From contig UQZO01000011.1 in the NCBI GenBank assembly GCA_900545545.1, positions 8,914 through 72,913 of the forward strand: DNA of 64,000 nt, read 5' to 3'. The first letter of the stretch is position 1, and each line of letters begins with the position of its first letter. Shown in pieces: positions 1-8,395 of the stretch. The notes beneath the pieces were generated by a model. The model had not been told where the DNA came from and ran no database searches. It saw only the letters and a program-made list of their open reading frames with translations. Origin of the DNA: an uncultured Subdoligranulum sp. Lineage in GTDB: Bacteria; Bacillota; Clostridia; Oscillospirales; Ruminococcaceae. A program made the position numbers and the translations under genes.

Positions 1-2233
1 CGAAACGCTGTACTGCGTGGAGGAATTCTTCCGCACCGCCACCCCCGAGGAGCAGGAGCAATTTCTGGCGCTGGCCGCGGAGGGGCGGCTGGGCCTTTCG
101 GCCAACTACCTGAACTTCACCGACCTGCTGGACTGCGGCATCTTTGGCCGCCGCCTGGCGGCCTGGCGGGAACGGTTTGCCCAGGCGGGCATCACGCTGA
201 ACACCGCCATGTGCGCCGACATCAACGGCCTGTCCATGGGCCAGCGGGACGCCATGCTGGACAACGGCATCGAGTTCCTGTACACCAACATCCACTGCCA
301 CCACGGCATGTACCCCCTGTACCAGAACCAGAACGCCTATTTCTGGGAGAATGCCGCCGGCCGCCGGATGCTGGTCTGGAACGGCGAGCACTACAACCTG
401 GGCAATGTGCTGGGCCTGCGCCCCAACCACATCCCCAACTTCATGACCCAGGACCGTCTGGGCAACGGCCCCGCCCCGCAGGATGATATGGAGGCCCTGG
501 CCCAGAACCTGGACAACTACCTGACCGAGTGCGAGGAGAACGGCTACCCCTACGACTTTATTCTGGCCTCGGTTTCCGGCGTGTTCAGCGACAACGCCCC
601 GCCGGAACCGCTGATCCTGCAAACCATCCAGGGCTACAACCAGAAGTACGGCGAAACCGTGCAGGTGCGGATGGTCAGCCTGCAGGAACTGTACGCCGCC
701 ATTGCCCCCAAACTGCAGGGTGCGCCGGTCTACCGCGGCGACCTGAACGACTGGTGGGCCAATGGCGTGGGCTCCACCCCCTATGCGGTGAAGCATTATC
801 TGGGCGCCCGCCACAGCTATGAGCTGGCCCGCCGCCTGGACCCCCAGCTGGAAGCCCACGACCCTGACCTGACCCGTGAGGCCGAGGACATCCTGCTGCT
901 CTATGCCGAGCACACCTGGGGCCATTCCGCCAGCATCACCAATCCCTACGAGTCCATGGTGCTGGATCTGGACAGCCGCAAAAACGGCTACGCCAGCCGC
1001 GCCCACGAGGCAGCCGCCCGTATGCTGGGCCGGATTGCCCGGGACCAGGGGGACATTCTGCGCTACTACGCCACCGACGGCGCCATCCGCGTGCAGAACC
1101 CCACCGACTGCACCGGGCCGATGGCCGTGGAATTCTATGTGGAAACGCTGCCCGCCGGGCTGCCGGATGCCATCGTCCGCACCGAGGACGGCCGCGAGCT
1201 GCGCTGCCAGGTCAGCCCCCATCCCCGCGGACGGCGCATCTCCTTTGTGGATACCTTTGCCCCCGGCGAAGTAAAGCGGTATACTTATCACAAGAAAGCC
1301 GCCGAAGAACAGCGGCTGAACACCCGCCACTGCTATGTGGGCGCCGAGCGCATCCGGGATATTGTGAACGACTTTGACCCCGTGACCTACCGCCTGCCCT
1401 ACGAGTTCGAGAATCCGTTCTTCCGCCTGGAATACCAGGTAGGCAAGGGCCTGTGCCGCCTGTACGACAAGCGCAGCGGCCGGGACCTGCTGCCGCAGGA
1501 AGGCGTGCCCTTCTTCACCCCGGTGTACGAGTGCACCCCCGTGCGCCCCGGCGTCACCGACGTCTACGAGGAGCGCCGCTTGCTGGGCCGCAACATCCGC
1601 GGTCAGCATGCCAAGCAGTACCCCGCCGTGCTGGAGGAAGTGGTCTGCGAGGAACGCGGCCCGGTGTTCACCATCCTGCGGCTGCGCGGCAGCATGCCCG
1701 GCAGCGTGCACTGCGATGTGGTGCTGAAACTGTACGAGGAGCTGCCCCGTATCGACCTGCGGCTGGAACTGGGCAAGACCCTTTCCACCGATATCGAGAG
1801 CGTCTACCTGCCCCTGACGCTGGACCTGCCCGACCACGAGCTGTGGCTGCGCAAAGGCGGCCGGGAAGCCATGCGCCCCGGCGTGGACCAGCTGCCCGGC
1901 ACCAACATGGAGTACAGCATGAGCGACGACGGCCTCGCCTGGGTGGGTGAATCCGGCAGTGTGCTGCTGGCCGCCCACGACACCCCGCTGTACTACTTCG
2001 GCGCGCTGAAGCATCACCCCATCCGGCTGTGCCAGCGCCTGCCCGAAGACAACCACCGCCCGGTGTGGAGCTGGCTGATGAACAACACCTGGGAAACCAA
2101 CTTCAAGCTGGACCTTTCGGGCTTTGCCGAGTATCGCTACACCCTGTGGCTGACCGATGACACGGACCCCGAGCAGGCCATGAACACCCTGCACGAGCGC
2201 CAGTTTGACCCGGTGGTGCGCATTATCGGATAA
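1..2233 (+). CDS. GH38-like glycoside hydrolase (alpha-mannosidase superfamily), 5' end outside window
   Basis: The reading frame is open to the first base of the window, so the visible 738+ residues are the C-terminal part of a longer protein. The segment with ADINGLSMG, the later DWWANGVGSTPY and HTWGHSASITNPYES stretches, and the all-beta C-terminal half resemble GH38 N-terminal-domain proteins, which are retaining mannosidase-like enzymes. No signal peptide can be judged because the start is missing. The gene ends at a strong terminator and is followed by an independent promoter, so it is the last gene of its transcript. The substrate is not deducible, and the family call rests on pattern resemblance only. 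Confidence 0.6.
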   Translation, partial: ETLYCVEEFFRTATPEEQEQFLALAAEGRLGLSANYLNFTDLLDCGIFGRRLAAWRERFAQAGITLNTAMCADINGLSMGQRDAMLDNGIEFLYTNIHCHHGMYPLYQNQNAYFWENAAGRRMLVWNGEHYNLGNVLGLRPNHIPNFMTQDRLGNGPAPQDDMEALAQNLDNYLTECEENGYPYDFILASVSGVFSDNAPPEPLILQTIQGYNQKYGETVQVRMVSLQELYAAIAPKLQGAPVYRGDLNDWWANGVGSTPYAVKHYLGARHSYELARRLDPQLEAHDPDLTREAEDILLLYAEHTWGHSASITNPYESMVLDLDSRKNGYASRAHEAAARMLGRIARDQGDILRYYATDGAIRVQNPTDCTGPMAVEFYVETLPAGLPDAIVRTEDGRELRCQVSPHPRGRRISFVDTFAPGEVKRYTYHKKAAEEQRLNTRHCYVGAERIRDIVNDFDPVTYRLPYEFENPFFRLEYQVGKGLCRLYDKRSGRDLLPQEGVPFFTPVYECTPVRPGVTDVYEERRLLGRNIRGQHAKQYPAVLEEVVCEERGPVFTILRLRGSMPGSVHCDVVLKLYEELPRIDLRLELGKTLSTDIESVYLPLTLDLPDHELWLRKGGREAMRPGVDQLPGTNMEYSMSDDGLAWVGESGSVLLAAHDTPLYYFGALKHHPIRLCQRLPEDNHRPVWSWLMNNTWETNFKLDLSGFAEYRYTLWLTDDTDPEQAMNTLHERQFDPVVRIIG

Positions 2234-2251
2234 CAAGCTTCTTCCTCCTCT

Positions 2252-2288
2252 CATGCGTCGCTGCTTCGGCAGCGGCGCATGCTTTTTT
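2252..2288 (+). terminator. Rho-independent terminator after the GH38-like gene
   Basis: A GC-rich stem (CATGCG..CGCTGC / GCAGCG..CGCATG) is closed by a TTCG tetraloop and followed by six T. It starts 18 bases after the stop codon. Confidence 0.9.
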
Positions 2289-2297
2289 GTCTGCCTC

Positions 2298-2326
2298 TTG
2301 ACCCACCCGCGGCAGGGTGGTATGCT
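2298..2326 (+). promoter_or_regulatory. Sigma-A-type promoter of the 2-hydroxyacid dehydrogenase gene
   Basis: TTGACC, a 17-base spacer and TATGCT lie about 80 bases before the start codon and directly after the upstream terminator. This makes the dehydrogenase a separate transcription unit. Confidence 0.6.
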
Positions 2327-2404
2327 CAGAACAGAGAGATTGCGCACAGACAACACCGCGGGCCGCGCCCTGCGGTGGGAGGAAAAAGAAAGAAGGAATC
2401 CTGT

Positions 2405-3355
2405 ATGAGCAAAATCGTCATCATGGAATCGCTGGGCATCTCGGCCCAGGAGCTGGCCACCCGCAAGGCCCCCTTTGAGGCCCAGGGCCACACCTTTGTG
2501 GACTACGAGAAAACCACCGACCGCGCCGCCCTGATCGAGGAAGCCAAAGACGCCGACGCCATGATCCTGGCCAACATGCCCATGCCCGGTGAGGTCATTG
2601 CCGCCTGCGACAAGCTGAAATTCATTGATGTGGCCTTCACCGGCGTGGACCACGTGGGGCTGGACGCCGCCCGGGAAAAGGGCATCGCCGTCAGCAATGC
2701 CTCGGGCTACTCCAACGAGGCGGTGGCCGAGCTGGTGCTGGGCATGGTGCTCTCCCTCAGCCGCAACATGACCGCTGTGGAGCAGCGCTGCCGCGACGGC
2801 AAGACCAAGGACGGCCTGGTGGGCGGCGAGCTCAAGGGCAAGACCGTGGGCATTGTGGGCCTGGGCAAGATCGGCAGCCGCTCGGCGGAACTGTTCCACG
2901 CCTTCGGCTGCAAGGTGCTGGCCCACAGCCGCACCGTCCACACCGACGCCCCGGAGTATGTACAGCAGGTCAGCCTAGAAGAACTGCTGGCCCAGGCCGA
3001 CATTGTGGTGCTGCACTGCCCGCTGAACGACAGCACCCGCGGCATGATCAACGCTGAAAAACTGGCCCTGATGAAACCCACCGCCATGCTCATCAACGTG
3101 GCCCGCGGCCCGGTGGTGGTGGCCAAAGACCTGGCCGATGCCCTGAACAACGGCGTCATTGCCGCGGCGGGCATCGACGTCTTTGACAAGGAACCGCCGC
3201 TGGACGCCGACGAGCCGCTGCTGCACTGCAAGAACTGCCTGGTCGCCCCCCACGTGGCCTTTGCCACCCGGGAGAGCATGACCCTACGCGCCGAGATCGT
3301 CTTTGACAACCTGGCCGCCTGGATGGACGGCAAACAGAAAAACGTGATTCCGTAA
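2405..3355 (+). CDS. D-isomer-specific 2-hydroxyacid dehydrogenase
   Basis: This 316-residue NAD(P)-dependent enzyme would interconvert a 2-keto acid and a D-2-hydroxy acid in the cytoplasm. The Rossmann dinucleotide motif GIVGLGKIG lies near residue 145 and is followed by the family features INVARGPVV and GIDVFDKEPP, with the catalytic Arg, Glu and His regions in order. The length matches the family. The ATG was chosen because AGAAGGAA precedes it closely; longer in-frame extensions upstream have no ribosome site. It is monocistronic between two terminators. The substrate (phosphoglycerate, lactate, hydroxypyruvate or another acid) cannot be told from the sequence. Confidence 0.9.
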   Translation: MSKIVIMESLGISAQELATRKAPFEAQGHTFVDYEKTTDRAALIEEAKDADAMILANMPMPGEVIAACDKLKFIDVAFTGVDHVGLDAAREKGIAVSNASGYSNEAVAELVLGMVLSLSRNMTAVEQRCRDGKTKDGLVGGELKGKTVGIVGLGKIGSRSAELFHAFGCKVLAHSRTVHTDAPEYVQQVSLEELLAQADIVVLHCPLNDSTRGMINAEKLALMKPTAMLINVARGPVVVAKDLADALNNGVIAAAGIDVFDKEPPLDADEPLLHCKNCLVAPHVAFATRESMTLRAEIVFDNLAAWMDGKQKNVIP

Positions 3356-3360
3356 AAGAT

Positions 3361-3407
3361 AATACGCCCTGTTATATTCAGTACGAATATAACAGATCGT
3401 ATTTTTT
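3361..3407. terminator. Bidirectional terminator between convergent genes
   Basis: AATACG..CTGTTATATTC pairs with GAATATAACAG..CGTATT around a five-base loop and is followed by TTTTTT on the plus strand. It separates the dehydrogenase from convergent sfsA and probably ends both transcripts. Confidence 0.85.
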
Positions 3408-3412
3408 GCATT

Positions 3413-4096
3413 TTACAGTTTCACCGGCACCGGCCGCGCCAGGGTCAGGCTGTCGGGGGTGACGTCGCACTCCATGGCCAGCACCTCCACGCCGTGTTCC
3501 GCCGCCCGGCGCAGCGCCTCCCCAAAGGCCGGGTGGGTGACATCGTTGGGGGCAAAATCCACCATGCCCGCCATCTGCAGCACAAAGCAGACCGCCGCCT
3601 CATAGCCTTCGCTGCGGCAGCGGGCCAGCTCTTCCAGATGTTTGACGCCCCGCAGCGTGGGCGCATCGGGAAAACGGGCGTGGCCGCCCTCTTCCAGCGT
3701 GACGCCCTTCACTTCCACGAAGCCCTTGCGGCCGTCGGCAGCTTCCCAGTAAAAGTCAAAGCGGGAGTTGCCCCACACCGTTTCGGGGCGCAGCAACGTC
3801 AGCCCCGGGCGGAATGCCCCGGTCCGGGCCCACTCGGCAAAGACCTTGTTGGTGGCCTGGGAATCCATGTTCACCAGCAGCGGGCCTTTTTCCACCGCCA
3901 CCAGATCGTACTTCGTCTTGCGGGCAGGGTTGTCCCCCGCGGCCAGGTAGACGGTGGTTCCCGGCACCAGCAGTTCCCGGCAGCGGCCGGTGTTCTTTAC
4001 ATGGACGGTCTGGGGTTCGCCGTCCAGCAGGACCCTGGCCACAAAACGGTTGGGACGGGACAAAAAGGTTGCGGGGGTTACGGATGAATACTGCAT
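3413..4096 (-). CDS. sfsA: SfsA family DNA/RNA nuclease (sugar fermentation stimulation protein homologue)
   Basis: This 227-residue protein has the full SfsA layout: an N-terminal OB-like domain with FVARVLLDG and HVKNTGRCRELL, then the nuclease-like core with SRFDFYWE and the FVEVKGVTLEE acidic/lysine motif typical of PD-(D/E)XK folds. Length is normal for the family. The start is the ATG that follows AGGAGG at good spacing; the upstream in-frame extension crosses the promoter and is not used. It is divergent from icd. The cellular role of SfsA is poorly defined; E. coli SfsA is linked to maltose metabolism and nucleic-acid binding. Confidence 0.93.
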   Translation of the reverse strand: MQYSSVTPATFLSRPNRFVARVLLDGEPQTVHVKNTGRCRELLVPGTTVYLAAGDNPARKTKYDLVAVEKGPLLVNMDSQATNKVFAEWARTGAFRPGLTLLRPETVWGNSRFDFYWEAADGRKGFVEVKGVTLEEGGHARFPDAPTLRGVKHLEELARCRSEGYEAAVCFVLQMAGMVDFAPNDVTHPAFGEALRRAAEHGVEVLAMECDVTPDSLTLARPVPVKL

Positions 4097-4129
4097 GGCT
4101 GCCTCCTGCCTGTGGATTGTACTAGGGTG

Positions 4130-4158
4130 AGTATAGCACCGGGCGGGGCTTGTGGCAA
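4130..4158 (-). promoter_or_regulatory. Promoter of sfsA
   Basis: On the minus strand TTGCCA, a 17-base spacer and TATACT lie 34 bases before the sfsA start, back to back with the icd promoter. Confidence 0.7.
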
Positions 4159-4194
4159 GCGGCCCCCGGGGCGGGATTCTGTGCGGTTTGCCGC

Positions 4195-4223
4195 TTGCGC
4201 AATCCAGCGGCACGCATTATAAT
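4195..4223 (+). promoter_or_regulatory. Promoter of icd
   Basis: TTGCGC, a 17-base spacer and a perfect TATAAT lie about 80 bases upstream of the icd start. Confidence 0.75.
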
Positions 4224-4304
4224 AGTTTGTATCGGAAAAATAACGACCTGCCGGGAATCCATCGCGTCGGTTCCGCCGGGTTGAGAGAAATGAGGAAAGT
4301 GCCA

Positions 4305-5519
4305 ATGGAAAAGATCAAGATGACCACTCCCCTGGTGGAGATGGACGGCGACGAAATGACCCGCATCCTGTGGAAGCAGATCAAGGACGAAGTCATTCTG
4401 CCCTTTGTGGAGCTGAAGACCGAGTACTATGATCTGGGCCTTGTCCACCGGGAGGAAACCAAGGACCAGGTCACCGTGGACGCCGCCAACGCCAACAAAA
4501 AGTACGGCGTGGCCGTAAAGTGCGCCACCATCACCCCCAACGCCCAGCGCGTGAAGGAGTACAACCTCTCCCAGATGTGGAAGAGCCCCAACGGCACCAT
4601 CCGCGCCATCCTGGACGGCACGGTGTTCCGTGCCCCCATCATGGTCAAGGGCATCTCCCCCGTGGTGCGCACCTGGCAGAAGCCCATCACCATCGCCCGC
4701 CACGCCTTCGGTGATGTCTACCGCGCCACCGAGTACCGCGTACCCGGCCCCGGCAAGGCGGAACTGCTCTTCACCGCTGCCGACGGCACCACCTTCCGGG
4801 AGACCATCAATGATTTTGACGGCGCCGGTGTGATCCAGGGCCAGTTCAACAAGGACAGCTCCATATCCAGCTTTGCCCGTTCCTGCTTCCAGTTTGCCGT
4901 GGATACCAAGCAGGACCTGTGGTTCTCCACCAAGGATACCATCTCCAAACAGTATGACCACACTTTCAAGGATATTTTCCAGGAAATTTACGACGCCGAG
5001 TACAAGGAGAAATTCGAGGCCCTGGGCATCGAGTATTTCTACACCCTCATCGACGACGCCGTGGCCCGCGTCATCCGCAGCAAGGGCGGCTTTATCTGGG
5101 CCTGCAAGAACTACGACGGCGACGTGATGAGCGATATGGTCTCCACCGCCTTCGGCTCCCTGGCCATGATGACCTCGGTGCTGGTCTCCCCCGACGGCAA
5201 CTACGAGTACGAGGCCGCCCACGGCACCGTGACCCGCCACTACTACAAGTACCTCAAGGGCGAGGAAACTTCCACCAACCCGGTGGCCACCCTGTTTGCC
5301 TGGTCCGGTGCACTGCGCAAGCGCGGCGAGCTGGACGGCATCGACGCCCTGGGCCGCTTTGCCGATGCGCTGGAAAAAGCCACCATCGACACCATTGAGT
5401 CCGGCGTGATGACCGGCGACCTGTGCGCCATGTGGGAGGGCGAAGCCCCCGCCCGCAAGGTGACCTCGCTGCAGTTCCTGCAGGAGATCCGCGGCCGCCT
5501 GGAAAAAGCCCTGGCCTGA
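4305..5519 (+). CDS. icd: NADP-dependent isocitrate dehydrogenase, dimeric (eukaryote-like) type
   Basis: The enzyme oxidatively decarboxylates isocitrate to 2-oxoglutarate in the cytoplasm. The protein has 404 residues, the size of the dimeric eukaryote-like IDH subfamily rather than the E. coli type. Visible signatures are VEMDGDEMTRILW at the N-terminus, SPNGTIRAILDGTVFR for substrate binding, DDAVARVIRSKGGFIWACKNYDGD for metal and substrate, and EAAHGTVTRHY for the cofactor. The ATG at 4305 is preferred because AGGAAAG sits six bases before it; an ATG five codons upstream is possible. In this anaerobe it probably supplies 2-oxoglutarate for glutamate synthesis. Confidence 0.95.
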   Translation: MEKIKMTTPLVEMDGDEMTRILWKQIKDEVILPFVELKTEYYDLGLVHREETKDQVTVDAANANKKYGVAVKCATITPNAQRVKEYNLSQMWKSPNGTIRAILDGTVFRAPIMVKGISPVVRTWQKPITIARHAFGDVYRATEYRVPGPGKAELLFTAADGTTFRETINDFDGAGVIQGQFNKDSSISSFARSCFQFAVDTKQDLWFSTKDTISKQYDHTFKDIFQEIYDAEYKEKFEALGIEYFYTLIDDAVARVIRSKGGFIWACKNYDGDVMSDMVSTAFGSLAMMTSVLVSPDGNYEYEAAHGTVTRHYYKYLKGEETSTNPVATLFAWSGALRKRGELDGIDALGRFADALEKATIDTIESGVMTGDLCAMWEGEAPARKVTSLQFLQEIRGRLEKALA

Positions 5520-5527
5520 TTTTTTCC

Positions 5528-5570
5528 TGCCGGAACCAGTAAGCCTCGGGGTGGCATGCTGGTTCCGGCA
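5528..5570 (+). other. Long-range hairpin between icd and the methyltransferase gene
   Basis: A perfect 12-base inverted repeat (TGCCGGAACCAG / CTGGTTCCGGCA) is separated by 19 bases. No clear T-run follows, so this is not a standard terminator. It ends just before the next gene's AGGAGG, so it could protect the icd 3' end or modulate translation of the next gene. Confidence 0.5.
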
Positions 5571-5594
5571 GTTCTTGTTGAGGAGGTACCACCG

Positions 5595-6245
5595 ATGCTG
5601 GAACGGATGGAGGATTTTTTCAACAGCCGGTTGGACGGGTATGAAGAACACCAGCTCCACGCCATTGAGCAGGCGCAGGCATTCTATCCCCTGACGGCCC
5701 GCTGCCTGCCCCAGGCCCCGGGGGCCCGGGTGCTGGACCTGGGCTGCGGCACCGGGCTGGAACTGGAGTACTATTTTGCCATGAACCCCACCGCCCGCGT
5801 GACGGGCATCGACTTGGCCGGAGAGATGCTGAACGCCCTGGCGGCCAAATTTCCGGACAAAGAGCTGACGCTGCGGCAGGGTTCCTACTTTGATCTGCCC
5901 TTGGGCGAGGGGCTGTACGACGGCGTGGTATCGGTAGAATCCCTGCACCATTTCACCCAGGCCCAAAAAATTCCCCTGTACCGTAAGGTGCTGGCAGCTC
6001 TGATGCCGGGCGGCTATTTTGTGCTGACCGATTATTTTGCCCAGTCCGACGAACAGGAAGCCTTCTTCCAGGCAGAACTGCTGCGCCTGAAAGAAGACCA
6101 GGGCATTCGGGACGATGCCTTTTACCACTACGACACGCCCCTGACCGTTCCCCACGAGATCCAGGCCCTGGAACAGGCCGGTTTTACCCGTGTGGAGATA
6201 TTGGGCCAGTGGGGGCCTACCCATCTGCTGAAAGCCCGGACCTGA
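5595..6245 (+). CDS. Class I SAM-dependent methyltransferase
   Basis: The 216-residue protein carries motif I VLDLGCGTG near residue 46, an acidic motif II (TGIDLAGEML), and LPLGEGLYDGVVSVESLHHF as motif IV, followed by LMPGGYFVLTDY. This is the standard Rossmann methyltransferase order. Translation most likely starts at the ATG 8 bases after AGGAGG; an earlier in-frame ATG lacks a ribosome site. It lies downstream of icd and may be co-transcribed with it through the hairpin. The acceptor substrate is unknown; a small molecule is more likely than DNA or rRNA because no target-recognition domain is present. Confidence 0.88.
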   Translation: MLERMEDFFNSRLDGYEEHQLHAIEQAQAFYPLTARCLPQAPGARVLDLGCGTGLELEYYFAMNPTARVTGIDLAGEMLNALAAKFPDKELTLRQGSYFDLPLGEGLYDGVVSVESLHHFTQAQKIPLYRKVLAALMPGGYFVLTDYFAQSDEQEAFFQAELLRLKEDQGIRDDAFYHYDTPLTVPHEIQALEQAGFTRVEILGQWGPTHLLKART

Positions 6246-6260
6246 TTTTTTACAAACCAC

Positions 6261-6297
6261 AAAAGCCGTGTCCCGCAAAAGCGGGGCACGGCTTTTT
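6261..6297 (+). terminator. Terminator after the methyltransferase gene
   Basis: AAAAGCCGTG-T-CCCGC pairs with GCGGG-G-CACGGC around AAAA, followed by TTTTT. Confidence 0.9.
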
Positions 6298-6305
6298 GCA
6301 TCCGC

Positions 6306-6347
6306 AAAAAAGACCGGCGGCGGAGAAAGTCTCCGCTGCCGGTCTTT
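6306..6347 (-). terminator. Terminator of the aconitase-X operon region (minus strand)
   Basis: Read on the minus strand, AAAGACCGGCAGCGGAGA pairs with TCTCCGCCGCCGGTCTTT and is followed by further T. The core AAAAAAGACCGGCGG recurs at about 33.87 kb and, inverted, at about 34.04 kb. Confidence 0.85.
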
Positions 6348-6362
6348 GTGCAAGCTGTGGGT

Positions 6363-6569
6363 TTAAAACAGCCAGATGTTATTTTCCAGACCTTTCAGCC
6401 GGGCTTTGTAGTCCCGGACCAGTTCCTCGGTGTTTTCGCCGTCCGGGAAGGTGATGAGATAGTCCTCCCCCGCCGGGTGAAAGCCTACGATCCCTGCCAG
6501 GCCCGCCATTTCGGCCACCTTGATGAGGGTATGATAATCGTACTCTTTGGAACTGATCAAAACATTCAT
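6363..6569 (-). CDS. Small conserved-looking protein of unknown function (68 aa)
   Basis: It encodes 68 residues beginning MNVLISSKEYD and ending ENNIWLF. The start is fixed by AGGAG eight bases upstream, and the gene ends just before a strong terminator. The composition is soluble and mixed alpha/beta, with no cysteines, membrane segment or recognised domain. It lies downstream of the aconitase X small subunit with a gap of about 90 bases, so it could be the last gene of that operon. No function is proposed. Confidence 0.6.
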   Translation of the reverse strand: MNVLISSKEYDYHTLIKVAEMAGLAGIVGFHPAGEDYLITFPDGENTEELVRDYKARLKGLENNIWLF

Positions 6570-6662
6570 GGGGAACGCTCCTTTGCCGGGTCCTGCCTGT
6601 GCGGCATCGCTATGCAGGGCACTTGTATCAGTGTACCACAAACAGGCGGCGGGGTGCAAGCA

Positions 6663-7106
6663 TCAGTCCACGCAGACGACGCCGTTTTCCTTGATGGTGA
6701 TGGTCATATCGTCCCGCACATAGTTGAGGAATTCCTCGCCCAGGCAGTCGATGACCGGCATCTGCACATTGTCCAGCCAGACGGCGGCCAGCACCGAACC
6801 GGCGGCGGCCAGGGAGTCGATGGGGTTGGAGAAGAGCAGGCAGGCCGGCTGGCGGTTCATGGAGCAGGCGCAGTAGAGCACCAGCCCGCCGGTGGTGGAA
6901 CCGATGGTCTGGGGCAGGCAGAGGGCCTTGCCCGCCATCTGCTTGCCGTAGAGGTCGGGGTTGTTCTGGTCGCCGCAGGTGGCCTTTTTATCGCCGAACT
7001 GCAGGGCCTTCTGGAAAGAAGCCAGGGTGTTCAGTCCCCCGTGGGAAACCAGGGCCGGGGCGCTCACACAGCCCGGGGCCACCACACGTCCGTGAAACTC
7101 TTTCAT
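6663..7106 (-). CDS. Aconitase X swivel domain / small subunit (DUF126 family)
   Basis: The 147-residue protein matches the small, swivelling domain of two-subunit aconitase X: VVAPGCVSAPALVS near the start, then GSTTGGLVLYCACSMNRQPACLLFSNPIDSLAAAGSVLA, with the conserved Ser-Thr and Asn-Pro segments. The AcnX family are Fe-S dehydratases, for example cis-3-hydroxy-L-proline dehydratase in bacteria and mevalonate 5-phosphate dehydratase in archaea. Its ATG overlaps the stop of the large-subunit gene by four bases, which indicates translational coupling. The substrate is not determined by sequence alone. Confidence 0.88.
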   Translation of the reverse strand: MKEFHGRVVAPGCVSAPALVSHGGLNTLASFQKALQFGDKKATCGDQNNPDLYGKQMAGKALCLPQTIGSTTGGLVLYCACSMNRQPACLLFSNPIDSLAAAGSVLAAVWLDNVQMPVIDCLGEEFLNYVRDDMTITIKENGVVCVD

Positions 7107-8383
7107 GCGCGGGCGCCTCCTTTCGTGATCTGGGTGAGGATCTCATCCTCGGTATAATAGCGCGCCGTGGTGTAGGTGCGCAGCTTGTTGGAGCAGGTGA
7201 TCACCGGCATCGGGCCGCAGAGGGGGTTGTTCATGTACATCAGCGGGCAGATGCAGGAGAGAATGACGCCCGTGGCGGCCAGGCGGGCCGCGTAGGGGGT
7301 GGCCTCAAAGGCTTTTTTGACGCCGGGGGCGGTGGTGAACACCGTGGGCACGCAGACCTTGCTGCGGCCGGTTTCCTGCAGCGCCGCTTCCAGCCGGTCG
7401 GTCCAGTCTTTCAGCTGCTGCAAACTCAGGTGGGGGCAGCCCACAAAGCAGAGCTTGGGGGCGGCGTCGGGATTTTTCCACACCAGGGGGTAGTTGTCCT
7501 TCACCCGCTGGAGCTCAGCGTCGTCGATGACATACTCCTGGGCGTCGGGGGCGATGAGGGCGGTGCCCTGCTCCTTCGCTTCGGGGGTCAGGCCGTCGAT
7601 GTGGTAGAGCCCCACCGCGCCGTTGGAGGCGGTGGCTGCGCCGAAATCCTTGAGGTAGGCGCAGGCGGCATCGTCCAGCTCATTGCCCAGCCATTTATCA
7701 AGGCCGATGACGTAGGGCACATCCTCCATGACCTTCATGCCGATGGCGGAGCCCAGCAGCTGGGCTTCGGGCTTCTTGGTGGTTTTGACCCGGATGACCC
7801 AGGTGGCCTTGCGGCCCTCGTCGGTGAGCAGGCCGAAGTAGGGCACATACCCGGCCACCGAGCCCATCAGGTCCATGATGCCGGAATTGCGGTTGCACCG
7901 CGCCCCCAGCACCGAGTTGGCGTAGACCACGGCGGAGGATTCCGCCCAGCTGAGCACCTCGCCCTTTTGGGGGCGGTTGCCCTGCTCATCCAGGTAGCAG
8001 GCGCAGCTGAAAGCGTCCTCGTTCATCAGGCCCAGTTTGCGCAGCTGGTCCTCGTAAAAATCCTGCTTGCTGTACATGAACTTTTTGAACACAAAGTTCT
8101 GCAAAAAGTTAGCGGGCACGTTGGGGTCCAGGGGACGGGGGTCCACCGAGAATTTCTGCCCCGAGACGGCCCCCGCCTCGATGAGCTGATTCATCAGGTC
8201 ATACACCGGGCCCAGCGCCTTGAGGCCGAAAGATGTGACGAGGTGGTTGTACTGCGAAGTCACCGGCACCAGCTTTTCGGCGCCGAAGATTTCGCCGTAC
8301 ATGATCAGCGTCTTCATGACCTTGGCCATCGTTTCGCCCTGGGCGCCGTCCAGCATGGCCTGCTGTTCTTTGGTAAGTTCCAT
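7103..8383 (-). CDS. Aconitase X catalytic / large subunit (DUF521 family)
   Basis: This 426-residue protein is the large AcnX subunit. The signature WAESSAVVYANSVLGARCNR lies around residues 146-165, with cysteines at about 127, 129 and 163 and later in GCPHLS and CSNKLRTYTTARYYT that are candidate Fe-S ligands or active-site residues. It should dehydrate a hydroxy acid together with the overlapping small subunit. It begins 12 bases after the flavoprotein gene, so the three genes form one operon. Known bacterial members act on cis-3-hydroxyproline, but the usual partner reductase of that pathway is not visible here. Confidence 0.9.
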   Translation of the reverse strand: MELTKEQQAMLDGAQGETMAKVMKTLIMYGEIFGAEKLVPVTSQYNHLVTSFGLKALGPVYDLMNQLIEAGAVSGQKFSVDPRPLDPNVPANFLQNFVFKKFMYSKQDFYEDQLRKLGLMNEDAFSCACYLDEQGNRPQKGEVLSWAESSAVVYANSVLGARCNRNSGIMDLMGSVAGYVPYFGLLTDEGRKATWVIRVKTTKKPEAQLLGSAIGMKVMEDVPYVIGLDKWLGNELDDAACAYLKDFGAATASNGAVGLYHIDGLTPEAKEQGTALIAPDAQEYVIDDAELQRVKDNYPLVWKNPDAAPKLCFVGCPHLSLQQLKDWTDRLEAALQETGRSKVCVPTVFTTAPGVKKAFEATPYAARLAATGVILSCICPLMYMNNPLCGPMPVITCSNKLRTYTTARYYTEDEILTQITKGGARA

Positions 8384-8395
8384 GGCATTGCCTCC

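Noticed and set aside
4122..6353. A 743-codon minus-strand frame opposite icd and the methyltransferase
   Set aside because: Antisense to icd, with low-complexity His/Gly/Val composition and no start signals.
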